The translations under genes were made by a program, and so were the position numbers. This document shows, piece by piece, positions 1 to 6,395 of a DNA stretch of 9,717 bases. The notes below the pieces were generated by a model. The model was not told the DNA's origin, made no database searches, and saw nothing but the letters and a program-made list of their open reading frames with translations. This DNA is from Limnohabitans sp. (lineage in GTDB: Bacteria; Pseudomonadota; Gammaproteobacteria; Burkholderiales; Burkholderiaceae_C), in contig VEQI01000101.1 of assembly GCA_018883305.1 (NCBI GenBank), positions 1 to 9,717 of the forward strand. The letters are read 5' to 3'. How positions within the stretch are numbered: position 1 is the first letter of the stretch; the number at the start of each line of letters is the position of its first letter.

Positions 1-290
1 ATCCAGAATATCTATCGAACCCTGTAGATATAGAAATTCTGAAGCAGGCTCTTAACTATTGCATCAAGCTGCTCCGTACCGAGCCATTTACAGATATTGT
101 TAAAAAAATAGTTGATGAGAAGAAAATTGAAGAAAATCCAGAACGATATATTTTTGACAATTTTTATAGCCGTCATACAGTTCCGTTCCCGCAGAGACAA
201 AACCACAGACACTGGTCACTTGAGCAAGGGTTGATGCACTGTAGACCACATTTTGTGTGGTATTGTGGGCGGTATTTTCAACGACTTTGA
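1..290 (+). pseudogene. GMC oxidoreductase C-terminal-like fragment (partial, disrupted)
   Basis: Read from base 3, the + strand is open from the window edge to a TGA at 288-290. The early part contains PEYLSNPVDIEILKQAL followed by LLRTEPFTDIV. This resembles the substrate-binding C-terminal region of GMC flavoprotein oxidoreductases, where a 'YLS..D/E..' stretch and a helix precede the catalytic His; the intact GMC protein in this window has PNYLSTDEDRRVAADSLR at the same place. The resemblance fades after YIFDNFYS (about base 170). The His-Pro-Val-Gly and Asn catalytic motifs that should follow are absent, so the frame beyond is probably not genuine. G+C is about 33% over 1-170 and about 48% over 171-300, against over 60% downstream. 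The frame could be a remnant of transferred DNA, a eukaryote-like gene piece joined by misassembly, or chance. I recognise the family only from short motifs. Confidence 0.35.
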
Positions 291-467
291 CAAATCCGCC
301 CCCATCCGCCAAGGCGTTGTGAAGCGTCATGCCGATCTTCACCCCCAGATTTGCCGCGGTGGGCGCAATGGTACGGTCAAGCTATCACGCGGACCAGCAG
401 GCGCACGCGGCAAGTCAGGCGGTAAGTGGTTCTTGAAACGCAGCGTGGCCTGCCTGCGCTGAACCCA
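171..467. other. Intergenic stretch without a supportable gene
   Basis: Composition climbs here from AT-rich to the high G+C of the rest of the window. On the - strand an open frame runs from about 381 to 100, with a possible GTG start at 342, and contains GMTLHNALADGGGFVKVVEN and ELYDGYKN. Its codons look plausibly bacterial between about 340 and 170, but it has no recognisable domain, and its last residues enter the AT-rich block. A + strand frame beginning at a TTG at 253 reads CGIVGGIF but does not continue like an amidotransferase. I see no terminator for the isomerase gene that ends at 468, only a weak inverted repeat CAGCG/CGCTG around 441-461 without a T-run. Confidence 0.4.
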
Positions 468-1070
468 TCACGCCTGTAGCCGCCGCTGCAAATAATCCAG
501 CCGGTCCTGCCCCCAGAAAATCTCGCCGTCCACCACATAACTGGGCGCGCCAAACACACCCGCATCAATGGCTTCCTGGGTGTAACGCTCGTAGCACTCC
601 TGCACTTGCTGGCTGTGCGACTTGTCCATGGCCTGGACGGGCAAGCCTTGCTCGCTCAGCAACTCAGCCAGCACAGCGGGGTCGGCAATGTTGCGCTCTT
701 GCGCCCACACGGCCGCCAAAACAGCACCGGTGATATTGAGTGCGGCCTGGGCGCCTTCCAGCAGATCAATGGCAATGATGAGTCGTGAGGCATCGTCGCC
801 ACCCACCGGGAAGAAACGGGGGTGAGGATTCAGCGGCACGTTCAGGTGTTCGCTGAAGCGTTTGAGTTCAACCAACCGGTAGGCTTGCCGCTGGGGCGCT
901 CGCTTGCCCAGGGGCAGCCCGCCAGAGATGGGAAACACCTTGCCGCCCAGGTCCACCGGACGAACGCGAATGGTCGCACCTGCCGCCTGCGCGACATCTC
1001 GCAGGCGTTGATGGCCCAGGTAAGTCCACGGACTTTGAGGGGCAAAGTAATAATCGACTGTGTGGGGCAT
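468..1070 (-). CDS. 2-hydroxychromene-2-carboxylate isomerase / DsbA-family protein
   Basis: This 200-residue protein belongs to the HCCA-isomerase branch of the DsbA/kappa-class GST thioredoxin-fold family. Characterised members isomerise 2-hydroxychromene-2-carboxylate using glutathione in naphthalene breakdown, but most homologues have no known substrate. The N-terminus has beta strand VDYYFAPQ followed by SPWTYLG (residues 13-19). Ser13 sits where the family's glutathione-activating serine lies, replacing the CxxC of thiol oxidases. GGKVFPISGGLPLGKRAPQR (42-61) is a family-typical segment, and GVFGAPS (171-177) carries the cis-Pro loop at Pro176, followed by FWGQDRLDYL near the end. There is no signal peptide, so it is probably cytoplasmic. 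Length is normal for the family. ATG at 1068-1070 has GAGGAG (bases 1083-1078) seven bases upstream. It is divergent from the SDR operon across 96 bases, and no aromatic-pathway gene is nearby, so the substrate is open. Confidence 0.88.
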   Translation of the reverse strand: MPHTVDYYFAPQSPWTYLGHQRLRDVAQAAGATIRVRPVDLGGKVFPISGGLPLGKRAPQRQAYRLVELKRFSEHLNVPLNPHPRFFPVGGDDASRLIIAIDLLEGAQAALNITGAVLAAVWAQERNIADPAVLAELLSEQGLPVQAMDKSHSQQVQECYERYTQEAIDAGVFGAPSYVVDGEIFWGQDRLDYLQRRLQA

Positions 1071-1077
1071 GGGGAAA

Positions 1078-1083
1078 CTCCTC
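1078..1083 (-). promoter_or_regulatory. Ribosome binding site of the isomerase gene
   Basis: The - strand reads GAGGAG seven bases before the ATG at 1070, which supports that start codon. Confidence 0.6.
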
Positions 1084-1155
1084 TCGTACTGATGTGCCGT
1101 TCCGTGGCCTGATGGCCGCTGAGGGCAGGTTGTAACGCCTCAAGAGAAATTCTGC

Positions 1156-1160
1156 AGGAG
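1156..1160 (+). promoter_or_regulatory. Ribosome binding site of the SDR gene
   Basis: AGGAG lies six bases before the ATG at 1167, a strong match in both sequence and spacing, and fixes the start of the short-chain dehydrogenase. Confidence 0.7.
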
Positions 1161-1166
1161 ACACAC

Positions 1167-1913
1167 ATGAAACCCGTATTGCTTGTCACCGGAGCCAGTC
1201 GTGGCATCGGTGCTGCCACCGCTGTTCTGGCTGCCCAACAGGGCTGGCGCGTTGCCGTCAACTACAGCACCAACCGCGCTGCGGCGGACTCGGTGGTGCA
1301 ACAAATCACACAGGCGGGCAGAGAAGCCCTGGCCATTCAGGCTGACGTTGGCGATGAGGCGCAAGTCCTGGCCATGTTTCAGCGCATCGACAGCCATTGG
1401 GGTCGGTTGGATGGTCTGGTCAACAACGCCGGCGTGGTGGACATGCCCGCTCGCGTGGACGAGATGACCGTGGCACGCCTGGAGCGCATGTTCCGCCTCA
1501 ACATCATCGCCAGCTTTGTGTGCGCCCGCGAAGCCGTTCGTCGCATGAGCACACGTCACGGCCACCGAGGTGGCGTGATCGTCAACCTCAGCAGCGCGGC
1601 CTCGCGCATTGGCGGCTCGGGTCAGTATGTGGACTACGCCGCCAGCAAGGGTGCCATCGACACCTTGACCAAAGGCCTGGCCCTGGAAGTGGCCGGTGAG
1701 GGCATTCGGGTGAACCAGGTCAGCCCGGGCATCATCGACACGGAGATTCACGCCAGCGGCGGCAACCCGGGTCGCGCCCAGGCCGTGGGTCCCAGCCTGC
1801 CCCTCAAACGCCCGGGCAGTGCCCAAGAAGTGGCGCAAGCCATTCTGTGGCTGCTGAGTCCGGCGTCCAGTTACACCACCGGCACCAACATCGACGTCAC
1901 CGGCGGGCGCTGA
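1167..1913 (+). CDS. SDR-family NAD(P)-dependent oxidoreductase
   Basis: This 248-residue classical short-chain dehydrogenase/reductase is the usual length. It has the cofactor-binding glycine motif TGASRGIG (8-15), the NNAG motif (86-89), Asn112 in the active-site tetrad position, Ser143 in NLSSAAS, and the catalytic pair Tyr157-x3-Lys161 in YAASKGAI. The post-catalytic segment RVNQVSPGIIDTEIH (181-195) and a C-terminal GTNIDVTGG are typical of FabG-like enzymes. After the second strand the sequence is VNYSTNR, which favours NADP(H) weakly, because an acidic residue there would indicate NAD(H). The protein is soluble and cytoplasmic. It heads a co-directional set with mmsA and a GMC dehydrogenase, so a role in oxidising or reducing a hydroxy acid, alcohol or aldehyde of that pathway is plausible. 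Family members differ widely in substrate, and sequence alone cannot fix it. A general FabG-like 3-oxoacyl reductase role is the main alternative. Confidence 0.92.
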   Translation: MKPVLLVTGASRGIGAATAVLAAQQGWRVAVNYSTNRAAADSVVQQITQAGREALAIQADVGDEAQVLAMFQRIDSHWGRLDGLVNNAGVVDMPARVDEMTVARLERMFRLNIIASFVCAREAVRRMSTRHGHRGGVIVNLSSAASRIGGSGQYVDYAASKGAIDTLTKGLALEVAGEGIRVNQVSPGIIDTEIHASGGNPGRAQAVGPSLPLKRPGSAQEVAQAILWLLSPASSYTTGTNIDVTGGR

Positions 1914-1944
1914 GCCGCTGCCAGCGGATCCGGCCTGGCCCAAG

Positions 1945-1989
1945 ATGACGCCCATCGAGCGCCCCCACTTCAACTGCATCACGATCTGA
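1945..1989 (+). CDS. Possible 14-residue leader peptide before mmsA
   Basis: An ATG at 1945 opens a 14-codon frame (MTPIERPHFNCITI) whose TGA at 1987-1989 lies one base before the ATG of mmsA. The mmsA start has no Shine-Dalgarno-like sequence of its own, and its frame has a stop at 1946-1948 with no other ATG in between. Translation of this small frame could therefore deliver ribosomes to mmsA by stop-start coupling. The small frame itself also lacks a clear ribosome binding site, so it may be chance. Confidence 0.2.
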   Translation: MTPIERPHFNCITI

Positions 1990-1990
1990 C

Positions 1991-3502
1991 ATGAGCCCCA
2001 CCCCCATCACCCACTTCATTCAGGGCCAGCGCGTGGCTGGCACGTCAAGCCGTCAGCAGGACGTCTTCAATCCAGCCACCGGCGCCGTCACCGGTCAGGT
2101 GGCGCTGGCCACGGCCGCCGATGTGGACCAGGCGGTTGCCGCCGCCCAGGCGGCCTTTGCCGGCTGGGCCGACACGCCCCCCATCCGCCGCGCCCGCATC
2201 CTGTTCAAGTTTCTGGAGTTGATGAACCAGCGCCGCGACGACCTGGCGCGCATCATCACCGCCGAACACGGCAAGGTATTCACCGACGCCCAGGGCGAGG
2301 TCACTCGCGGCATCGAGATCCTGGAGTTCTCCTGCGGCGTTCCGCAACTGCTCAAGGGCGACTTCACCGACCAGGTCTCCACCGGCATCGACAACTGGAC
2401 CATGCGCCAGCCCCTGGGGGTCGTGGCCGGCATCACGCCGTTCAACTTCCCCGTCATGGTGCCCATGTGGATGTTCCCGGTGGCGCTGGCCTGCGGCAAC
2501 ACCTTCGTGTTGAAGCCCAGCCCCATCGACCCCAGCGCCTCGCTCTTCATGGCAGAGTTGCTCAAGGAAGCGGGGCTGCCCGATGGCGTGTTCAACGTGG
2601 TGCAAGGCGACAAGGAAGCGGTAGATGCGCTGCTCGCGCATCCGCAGGTGCAAGGCCTGAGCTTCGTGGGCTCCACGCCGATTGCCAACTACATCTATGA
2701 AACCGGCGCTCGCAACGGCAAGCGCGTGCAGGCCCTGGGCGGCGCCAAGAACCACATGGTGGTGATGCCCGACGCCGATCTGGATCAAGCGGTGGACGCG
2801 CTGATTGGCAGCGCCTACGGCTCGGCCGGTGAACGCTGCATGGCCATCAGCGTGGCGGTGCTGGTGGGTGATGTCGCCGACAAGATCATGCCGGCGCTGA
2901 TCGAGCGCACACGCACGCTCAAGGTCAAGAATGGCGTCGAGCTGGATGCCGAGATGGGCCCCATCGTCACGGCAGCGGCGCACCAGCGCATCAGCGGCTA
3001 CATCGACATCGGTGCCCAGGAAGGCGCAAAGCTGCTGGTGGATGGTCGTGGCTTCAAAGGCCAACAAGCGGGTGCCGGATGCGACCACGGATTCTGGATG
3101 GGCGGCACGCTGTTCGACCACGTGACCCCCTCCATGCGCATTTACCGTGAAGAGATTTTTGGCCCCGTGCTCAGCTGCGTGCGCGTGCCGGATTTCGGCG
3201 CTGCAGTGAACTTGATCAACGCGCATGAGTTTGGCAACGGGGTGAGTTGCTTCACCCGTGACGGCAACGCGGCCCGTGAGTTCTCGCGCCGCATCCAGGT
3301 AGGCATGGTGGGCATCAACGTGCCCATTCCCGTGCCGATGGCCTGGCATGGCTTTGGCGGCTGGAAGCGCTCCCTCTTTGGCGACATGCATGCGTATGGC
3401 GAAGAGGGCGTGCGTTTTTACACGCGTCAAAAGAGCATCATGCAACGCTGGCCGGAGAGCATTGGCAAAGGCGCCGAGTTCGCCATGCCCACCGCGCGCT
3501 GA
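1991..3502 (+). CDS. mmsA: CoA-acylating methylmalonate-semialdehyde dehydrogenase
   Basis: This 503-residue enzyme belongs to the CoA-dependent branch of the aldehyde dehydrogenase superfamily. Known members convert methylmalonate semialdehyde to propionyl-CoA and malonate semialdehyde to acetyl-CoA, using NAD+ and CoA and releasing the carboxyl carbon. FNFP with Asn152 forms the oxyanion site, LKPS carries Lys175 for the cofactor, FVGSTP (226-231) is the nucleotide loop, and the nucleophile is Cys283 in GERCMAIS. At the place of the usual ALDH general-base Glu the sequence has GGAKNH with Asn254. This is the hallmark of MMSDH and fits thioester transfer to CoA rather than hydrolysis. EEIFGPV (388-394) and GWKRSLFGD near the end are also family-typical. 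Length is normal. It follows the SDR by 77 bases and precedes the GMC gene by 39. Valine-pathway genes such as mmsB are not in view, so the substrate may be malonate semialdehyde as well as the methyl form. Confidence 0.93.
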   Translation: MSPTPITHFIQGQRVAGTSSRQQDVFNPATGAVTGQVALATAADVDQAVAAAQAAFAGWADTPPIRRARILFKFLELMNQRRDDLARIITAEHGKVFTDAQGEVTRGIEILEFSCGVPQLLKGDFTDQVSTGIDNWTMRQPLGVVAGITPFNFPVMVPMWMFPVALACGNTFVLKPSPIDPSASLFMAELLKEAGLPDGVFNVVQGDKEAVDALLAHPQVQGLSFVGSTPIANYIYETGARNGKRVQALGGAKNHMVVMPDADLDQAVDALIGSAYGSAGERCMAISVAVLVGDVADKIMPALIERTRTLKVKNGVELDAEMGPIVTAAAHQRISGYIDIGAQEGAKLLVDGRGFKGQQAGAGCDHGFWMGGTLFDHVTPSMRIYREEIFGPVLSCVRVPDFGAAVNLINAHEFGNGVSCFTRDGNAAREFSRRIQVGMVGINVPIPVPMAWHGFGGWKRSLFGDMHAYGEEGVRFYTRQKSIMQRWPESIGKGAEFAMPTAR

Positions 3503-3541
3503 ACACGCCATCGTTTCAGGCAGAGCTCCCCAAGGCATCCC

Positions 3542-5260
3542 ATGAGCGACACGGATTTCGACTTCATCATCGTGGGTGCCGGCACTGCCGGCTGCCTGCT
3601 GGCCAATCGGCTGACGGCGGATGCCCGCTACCGGGTGCTGCTGATCGAAGCGGGTCGCAAGGACGATTACCACTGGGTGCACATCCCCGTGGGCTACCTG
3701 TACTGCATCGGCAACCCGCGCACCGACTGGCTATATCAAACACAACCGGATGCAGGGCTGAACGGACGTCAGCTGCGCTATCCGCGCGGCAAGGTGCTGG
3801 GTGGCTGCTCCAGCATCAACGGCATGATTTACATGCGAGGTCAGTCGCGCGACTACGACCAATGGGCACAACTGAGCGGCGATGCCCGCTGGCGCTGGGA
3901 ACATAGCCTGCCCTACTTCAAGTTGCACGAAGACCACTACCTGGGTGCCAATGCGATGCACGGCGCCAAGGACCAGCACAGCGAATTGCTGCAAGGTGCC
4001 AGCGACTATCACCGCGCCTTGCGTCATCGCCATGCGGGGGGCGAGTGGCGAGTGGAAAAGCAGCGCCTGCGCTGGGACATCCTGGACGCTTTTGCCCAGG
4101 CGGCCGAGCAAGCCGGCATTCCCGCCACCCCCGACTTCAACCGTGGCACCAATGAAGGTGTGGGCTACTTCGAGGTGAATCAGCGCAGTGGCTGGCGTTG
4201 GAACACGGCCAAGGCCTTTGTCCGCCCCACCTGCTATGGCCGACCCAACTTCGAACTCTGGACCTCGGCCCAGGTCGCGCGCCTGGAACTGGAAACGCTG
4301 CCCAATGGACAACAACGCTGTCGCGGTGTGGTGTGCTGGGATGGTCAGCAAATGATCACGGCCAAAGCGCGACACGCGGTGGTGCTGAGTGCAGGAAGCA
4401 TCGGCACGCCACAGATCCTGGAACTGTCTGGCATTGGCGCACCCGAGGTGCTGCGCGCACACGGCATCGACCCGGTGGTGGACTTGCCCGGCGTGGGTGG
4501 CAACCTGCAAGACCACTTGCAGATTCGTGCTGTGTTCAAAGTGCAGGGCGTGCAAACACTCAACACGCTGGCCAACAGCTGGTGGGGCAAGCTGCAAATA
4601 GGCCTGGAGTACGCGTTCAAACGCAGCGGTCCGATGAGCATGGCCCCATCACAACTGGGCGCCTTCACGCGCAGCAGCCCCGAGCATGCCTGGCCCAACA
4701 TTGAATACCATGTGCAGCCTCTCAGCCTGGATGCCTTTGGTGAACCCCTGCATGCCTTCCCGGCATTCACCGCCAGTGTGTGCAATCTGAACCCGAGCAG
4801 CCGGGGAAGTGTGCACATCACCAGCAGCGACTTCCAACAAGCACCGGCCATCGCCCCCAACTACCTCAGTACCGACGAGGACCGTCGGGTGGCTGCCGAC
4901 TCCTTGCGCGTCACACGCCGCATCGTGGCGCAGCCAGCGCTGGCCCGCTTTCAGCCGGAAGAATGGAAGCCTGGCCCTCAGTATGAAAGCGATGAAGACC
5001 TGGCACGACTGGCAGGTGATATCGCCACTACCATCTTCCACCCGGTGGGCACGGCGCGCATGGGACGCCTGGACGACCCCCTTGCCGTGGTGGACCCCGA
5101 GTTGCGCGTGCGCGATGGTCGCGGTGGCGTGATTCAAGGCCTGCGAGTGGTGGATGCGAGCGTCATGCCCACCATCACCAGTGGCAACACCAACGCCCCC
5201 ACGCTGATGGTGGCCGAGCGTGCCGCCGAGTGGCTGGCCCTGGCGGCCGAGGCGACTTGA
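3542..5260 (+). CDS. GMC-family FAD-dependent alcohol/hydroxyacid dehydrogenase
   Basis: This 572-residue glucose-methanol-choline oxidoreductase shows the whole family pattern: an N-terminal FAD dinucleotide motif GAGTAGCLLANRL (12-24), signature 1 as RGKVLGGCSSINGMIYMRG (82-100), signature 2 as GSIGTPQILELSGIG (285-299), catalytic His500 in FHPVGTARMG, and the second catalytic position Asn549 in SGNTNAPT. It would oxidise an alcohol to an aldehyde, passing electrons from FAD to a quinone or other acceptor. No signal peptide is visible. The start is supported by AAGG at 3532-3535. It is the last gene of the SDR-mmsA set. A GMC enzyme called HpdH oxidises 3-hydroxypropionate in Pseudomonas and Cupriavidus and is encoded beside mmsA, so that role is a good candidate. 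A choline or generic alcohol dehydrogenase is the alternative. Residues 143-165 look like an insertion within the usual HGA-GGEWRVE stretch. Confidence 0.9.
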   Translation: MSDTDFDFIIVGAGTAGCLLANRLTADARYRVLLIEAGRKDDYHWVHIPVGYLYCIGNPRTDWLYQTQPDAGLNGRQLRYPRGKVLGGCSSINGMIYMRGQSRDYDQWAQLSGDARWRWEHSLPYFKLHEDHYLGANAMHGAKDQHSELLQGASDYHRALRHRHAGGEWRVEKQRLRWDILDAFAQAAEQAGIPATPDFNRGTNEGVGYFEVNQRSGWRWNTAKAFVRPTCYGRPNFELWTSAQVARLELETLPNGQQRCRGVVCWDGQQMITAKARHAVVLSAGSIGTPQILELSGIGAPEVLRAHGIDPVVDLPGVGGNLQDHLQIRAVFKVQGVQTLNTLANSWWGKLQIGLEYAFKRSGPMSMAPSQLGAFTRSSPEHAWPNIEYHVQPLSLDAFGEPLHAFPAFTASVCNLNPSSRGSVHITSSDFQQAPAIAPNYLSTDEDRRVAADSLRVTRRIVAQPALARFQPEEWKPGPQYESDEDLARLAGDIATTIFHPVGTARMGRLDDPLAVVDPELRVRDGRGGVIQGLRVVDASVMPTITSGNTNAPTLMVAERAAEWLALAAEAT

Positions 5261-5600
5261 TCGCGCCACGGTCATCACATGAACCTAGCTAGCCAAATCA
5301 ATGGGCACCCAAAAGTATTCGTCTGAATGTCTTGCAAACCAAAGGCATCATTCCAATCCGCGCCAGCGCACCGTATCGGGTAAATCCTGAGCAACCGGGC
5401 CCAGCGCGCCCCGTACAGTCACTCCACTCGTGACAAACCCCAGGTTTGTTGATTCGAGGGTCTGAGGAGACGAACACTTTTTCCAATCAAGATGACATCC
5501 GACGAGATGTCCCTGACAAGGCACCGGGTCCGCTCGGTGCCTTTTTTCTTGGCGCAGCCGCCACTCGTATCGCTCAACACCGCATGGGACAATTCACCGC
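5261..5600. other. Structured intergenic region between GMC gene and permease
   Basis: This is 340 bases without a credible protein gene. Its distal half is rich in inverted repeats on the + strand: GTCAC/GTGAC (5418-5422 with 5430-5434), ACAAACC/GGTTTGT with a three-base loop (5433-5439 with 5443-5449), GACATC/GATGTC (5494-5499 with 5506-5511), and then a terminator stem. The first two share bases and could be alternatives. The proximal half (5261-5410) shows only CTAGCTAG and weak repeats. I find no clear promoter boxes. The region could be the 3' untranslated end of the catabolic operon, a small RNA, or the leader of the permease gene. Confidence 0.4.
5518..5547 (+). terminator. Intrinsic terminator
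   Basis: A seven-base perfect stem GGCACCG (5520-5526) and CGGTGCC (5535-5541), closing an eight-base loop, is followed directly by six T (5542-5547). The two A before the stem can pair into the T-run. Orientation stops + strand transcription. It lies 258 bases after the GMC stop and 53 bases before the permease ATG, so it may end the operon, a small RNA, or a permease leader transcript. Confidence 0.85.
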
Positions 5601-6359
5601 ATGGATGTGCTGATCGTGACGCTGGCCTCGGCCTTGGCGGGCTTCGTGGATTCGATTGTGGGTGGCGGTGGCCTGATTCTGGTCCCCGCACTGTTTGCCA
5701 CCTTTCCCAATGCGCCGCCGGCCACCATGCTGGGCACCAACAAGTCGGCCTCGGTGTGGGGCGCTGCCTTCTCCACCTGGCGCTATAGCCGGCATGTGGA
5801 CATGGCATGGCGCACCCTGCTGGTGGCTGCCGTGGTCACGTTCATCGGTGCCTGTCTGGGTGCCTGGACCGTCACGCAGGTCTCACCCGCGTTGTTACGT
5901 CGGGCCTTGCCTTTTGTCTTGCTGGTGCTGCTGGTCTACACGCTGGCACGCAAGGACATGGGACGTGAGCATGCACCGCGCTGGCATGCCCGGCAAGAAG
6001 GCTGGCTGCTGTGTGGCATGGGGCTGGTGGTGGGCTTTTACGATGGCTTCTTCGGTCCCGGTGCCGGCAGCTTTTTTGTCTTTTTTCTGGTGCGCGTGTT
6101 GGGCTATGACTTTTTGCATGCCTCGGCCGGTGCCAAGCTGCTCAACACGGCCAGCAATTCGGCCGCCCTGCTGGCCCTGAGCTGGACGGGCCATGTCTGG
6201 TGGCATCTGGCGTTGCCGCTGGCTGCCGCCAACATCCTGGGTAGCTGGCTGGGCACGCGCCTGGCGTTGAAGCGTGGCGCAGGTTTTGTGCGCAATGTGT
6301 TTCTGGGGGTGGTGGGCGCGCTGATCTTGAAAACCGGTTACGACGCCTTCTTGCGCTGA
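5601..6359 (+). CDS. TauE/SafE (TSUP) family membrane permease
   Basis: This 252-residue integral inner-membrane protein is of the TSUP family. Members move small anions, chiefly sulfur compounds such as sulfite, sulfoacetate or thiosulfate, and some organic acids; most are uncharacterised. The family's two-repeat layout is visible. The first half carries GFVDSIVGGGGLILVP (14-29) and GTNK (45-48), and the second half carries GFYDGFFGPGAGSFF (145-159) and GAKLLNTASN (177-186). Hydrophobic runs suggest about seven to eight membrane helices. It is close to the YfcA-type subgroup. Length is normal. The start at 5601 has only a weak GGGA about eleven bases upstream. A terminator just upstream separates it from the catabolic unit, so it is probably transcribed alone from within 5548-5600 or by readthrough. 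It is convergent with mrdA. Substrate is not inferable; an organic acid linked to the upstream pathway is possible. Confidence 0.9.
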   Translation: MDVLIVTLASALAGFVDSIVGGGGLILVPALFATFPNAPPATMLGTNKSASVWGAAFSTWRYSRHVDMAWRTLLVAAVVTFIGACLGAWTVTQVSPALLRRALPFVLLVLLVYTLARKDMGREHAPRWHARQEGWLLCGMGLVVGFYDGFFGPGAGSFFVFFLVRVLGYDFLHASAGAKLLNTASNSAALLALSWTGHVWWHLALPLAAANILGSWLGTRLALKRGAGFVRNVFLGVVGALILKTGYDAFLR

Positions 6360-6376
6360 CTTTGTGCGCTGACTTT
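6352..6376 (+). repeat. Short tandem repeat at the convergent gene junction
   Basis: TGCGCTGACTTT occurs at 6352-6363 and again at 6365-6376, giving a 13-base period. The core GCGCTGAC appears a third time at 6399-6406. The first copy covers the stop codon of the permease and the third lies inside the last codons of mrdA. No T-run or stable stem is present, so I do not call a terminator in the 36-base gap. Confidence 0.6.
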
Positions 6377-6395
6377 TGCGCCAAGCCAGCACCGC

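Larger units (their letters stand above)
1071..1166. promoter_or_regulatory. Divergent intergenic/promoter region
   Basis: These 96 bases separate the divergent isomerase and SDR genes and must hold the start signals of both if each is transcribed from here. I cannot pick convincing -35/-10 boxes on either strand. A short inverted repeat GGCC-TGAT-GGCC near 1107-1118 lies midway and could be an operator half, but it is too short to claim. Confidence 0.4.

Noticed and set aside
100..342. 80-codon - strand frame with GMTLHNALADGGGFVKVVEN
   Set aside because: Not called as a gene because it lacks a recognisable family and a clear ribosome binding site, and its tail runs into the AT-rich block. 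Kept only as a hint of the junction.
253..462. + strand frame beginning CGIVGGIF, like the N-terminus of class II glutamine amidotransferases
   Set aside because: The start would be TTG, there is no ribosome binding site, and what follows lacks the conserved amidotransferase residues; it ends after 69 codons.
1140..1982. 280-codon - strand frame opposite the SDR gene
   Set aside because: No recognisable domain and a His/Ala/Gly-rich composition; the SDR on the + strand carries every family motif.
2045..3682. 545-codon open frame on the - strand opposite mmsA and the GMC start
   Set aside because: Its composition is dominated by His, Ala, Gly, Arg and Val, the mark of a shadow frame in high-GC DNA. 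The + strand frame has complete catalytic motifs.
5494..5541. Possible guanidine-II (mini-ykkC) element, because the loop of the hairpin at 5494-5511 contains ACGA
   Set aside because: That class needs two hairpins with ACGR loops. The second hairpin here is a terminator stem with a different loop, and the next gene is not a typical guanidine exporter.
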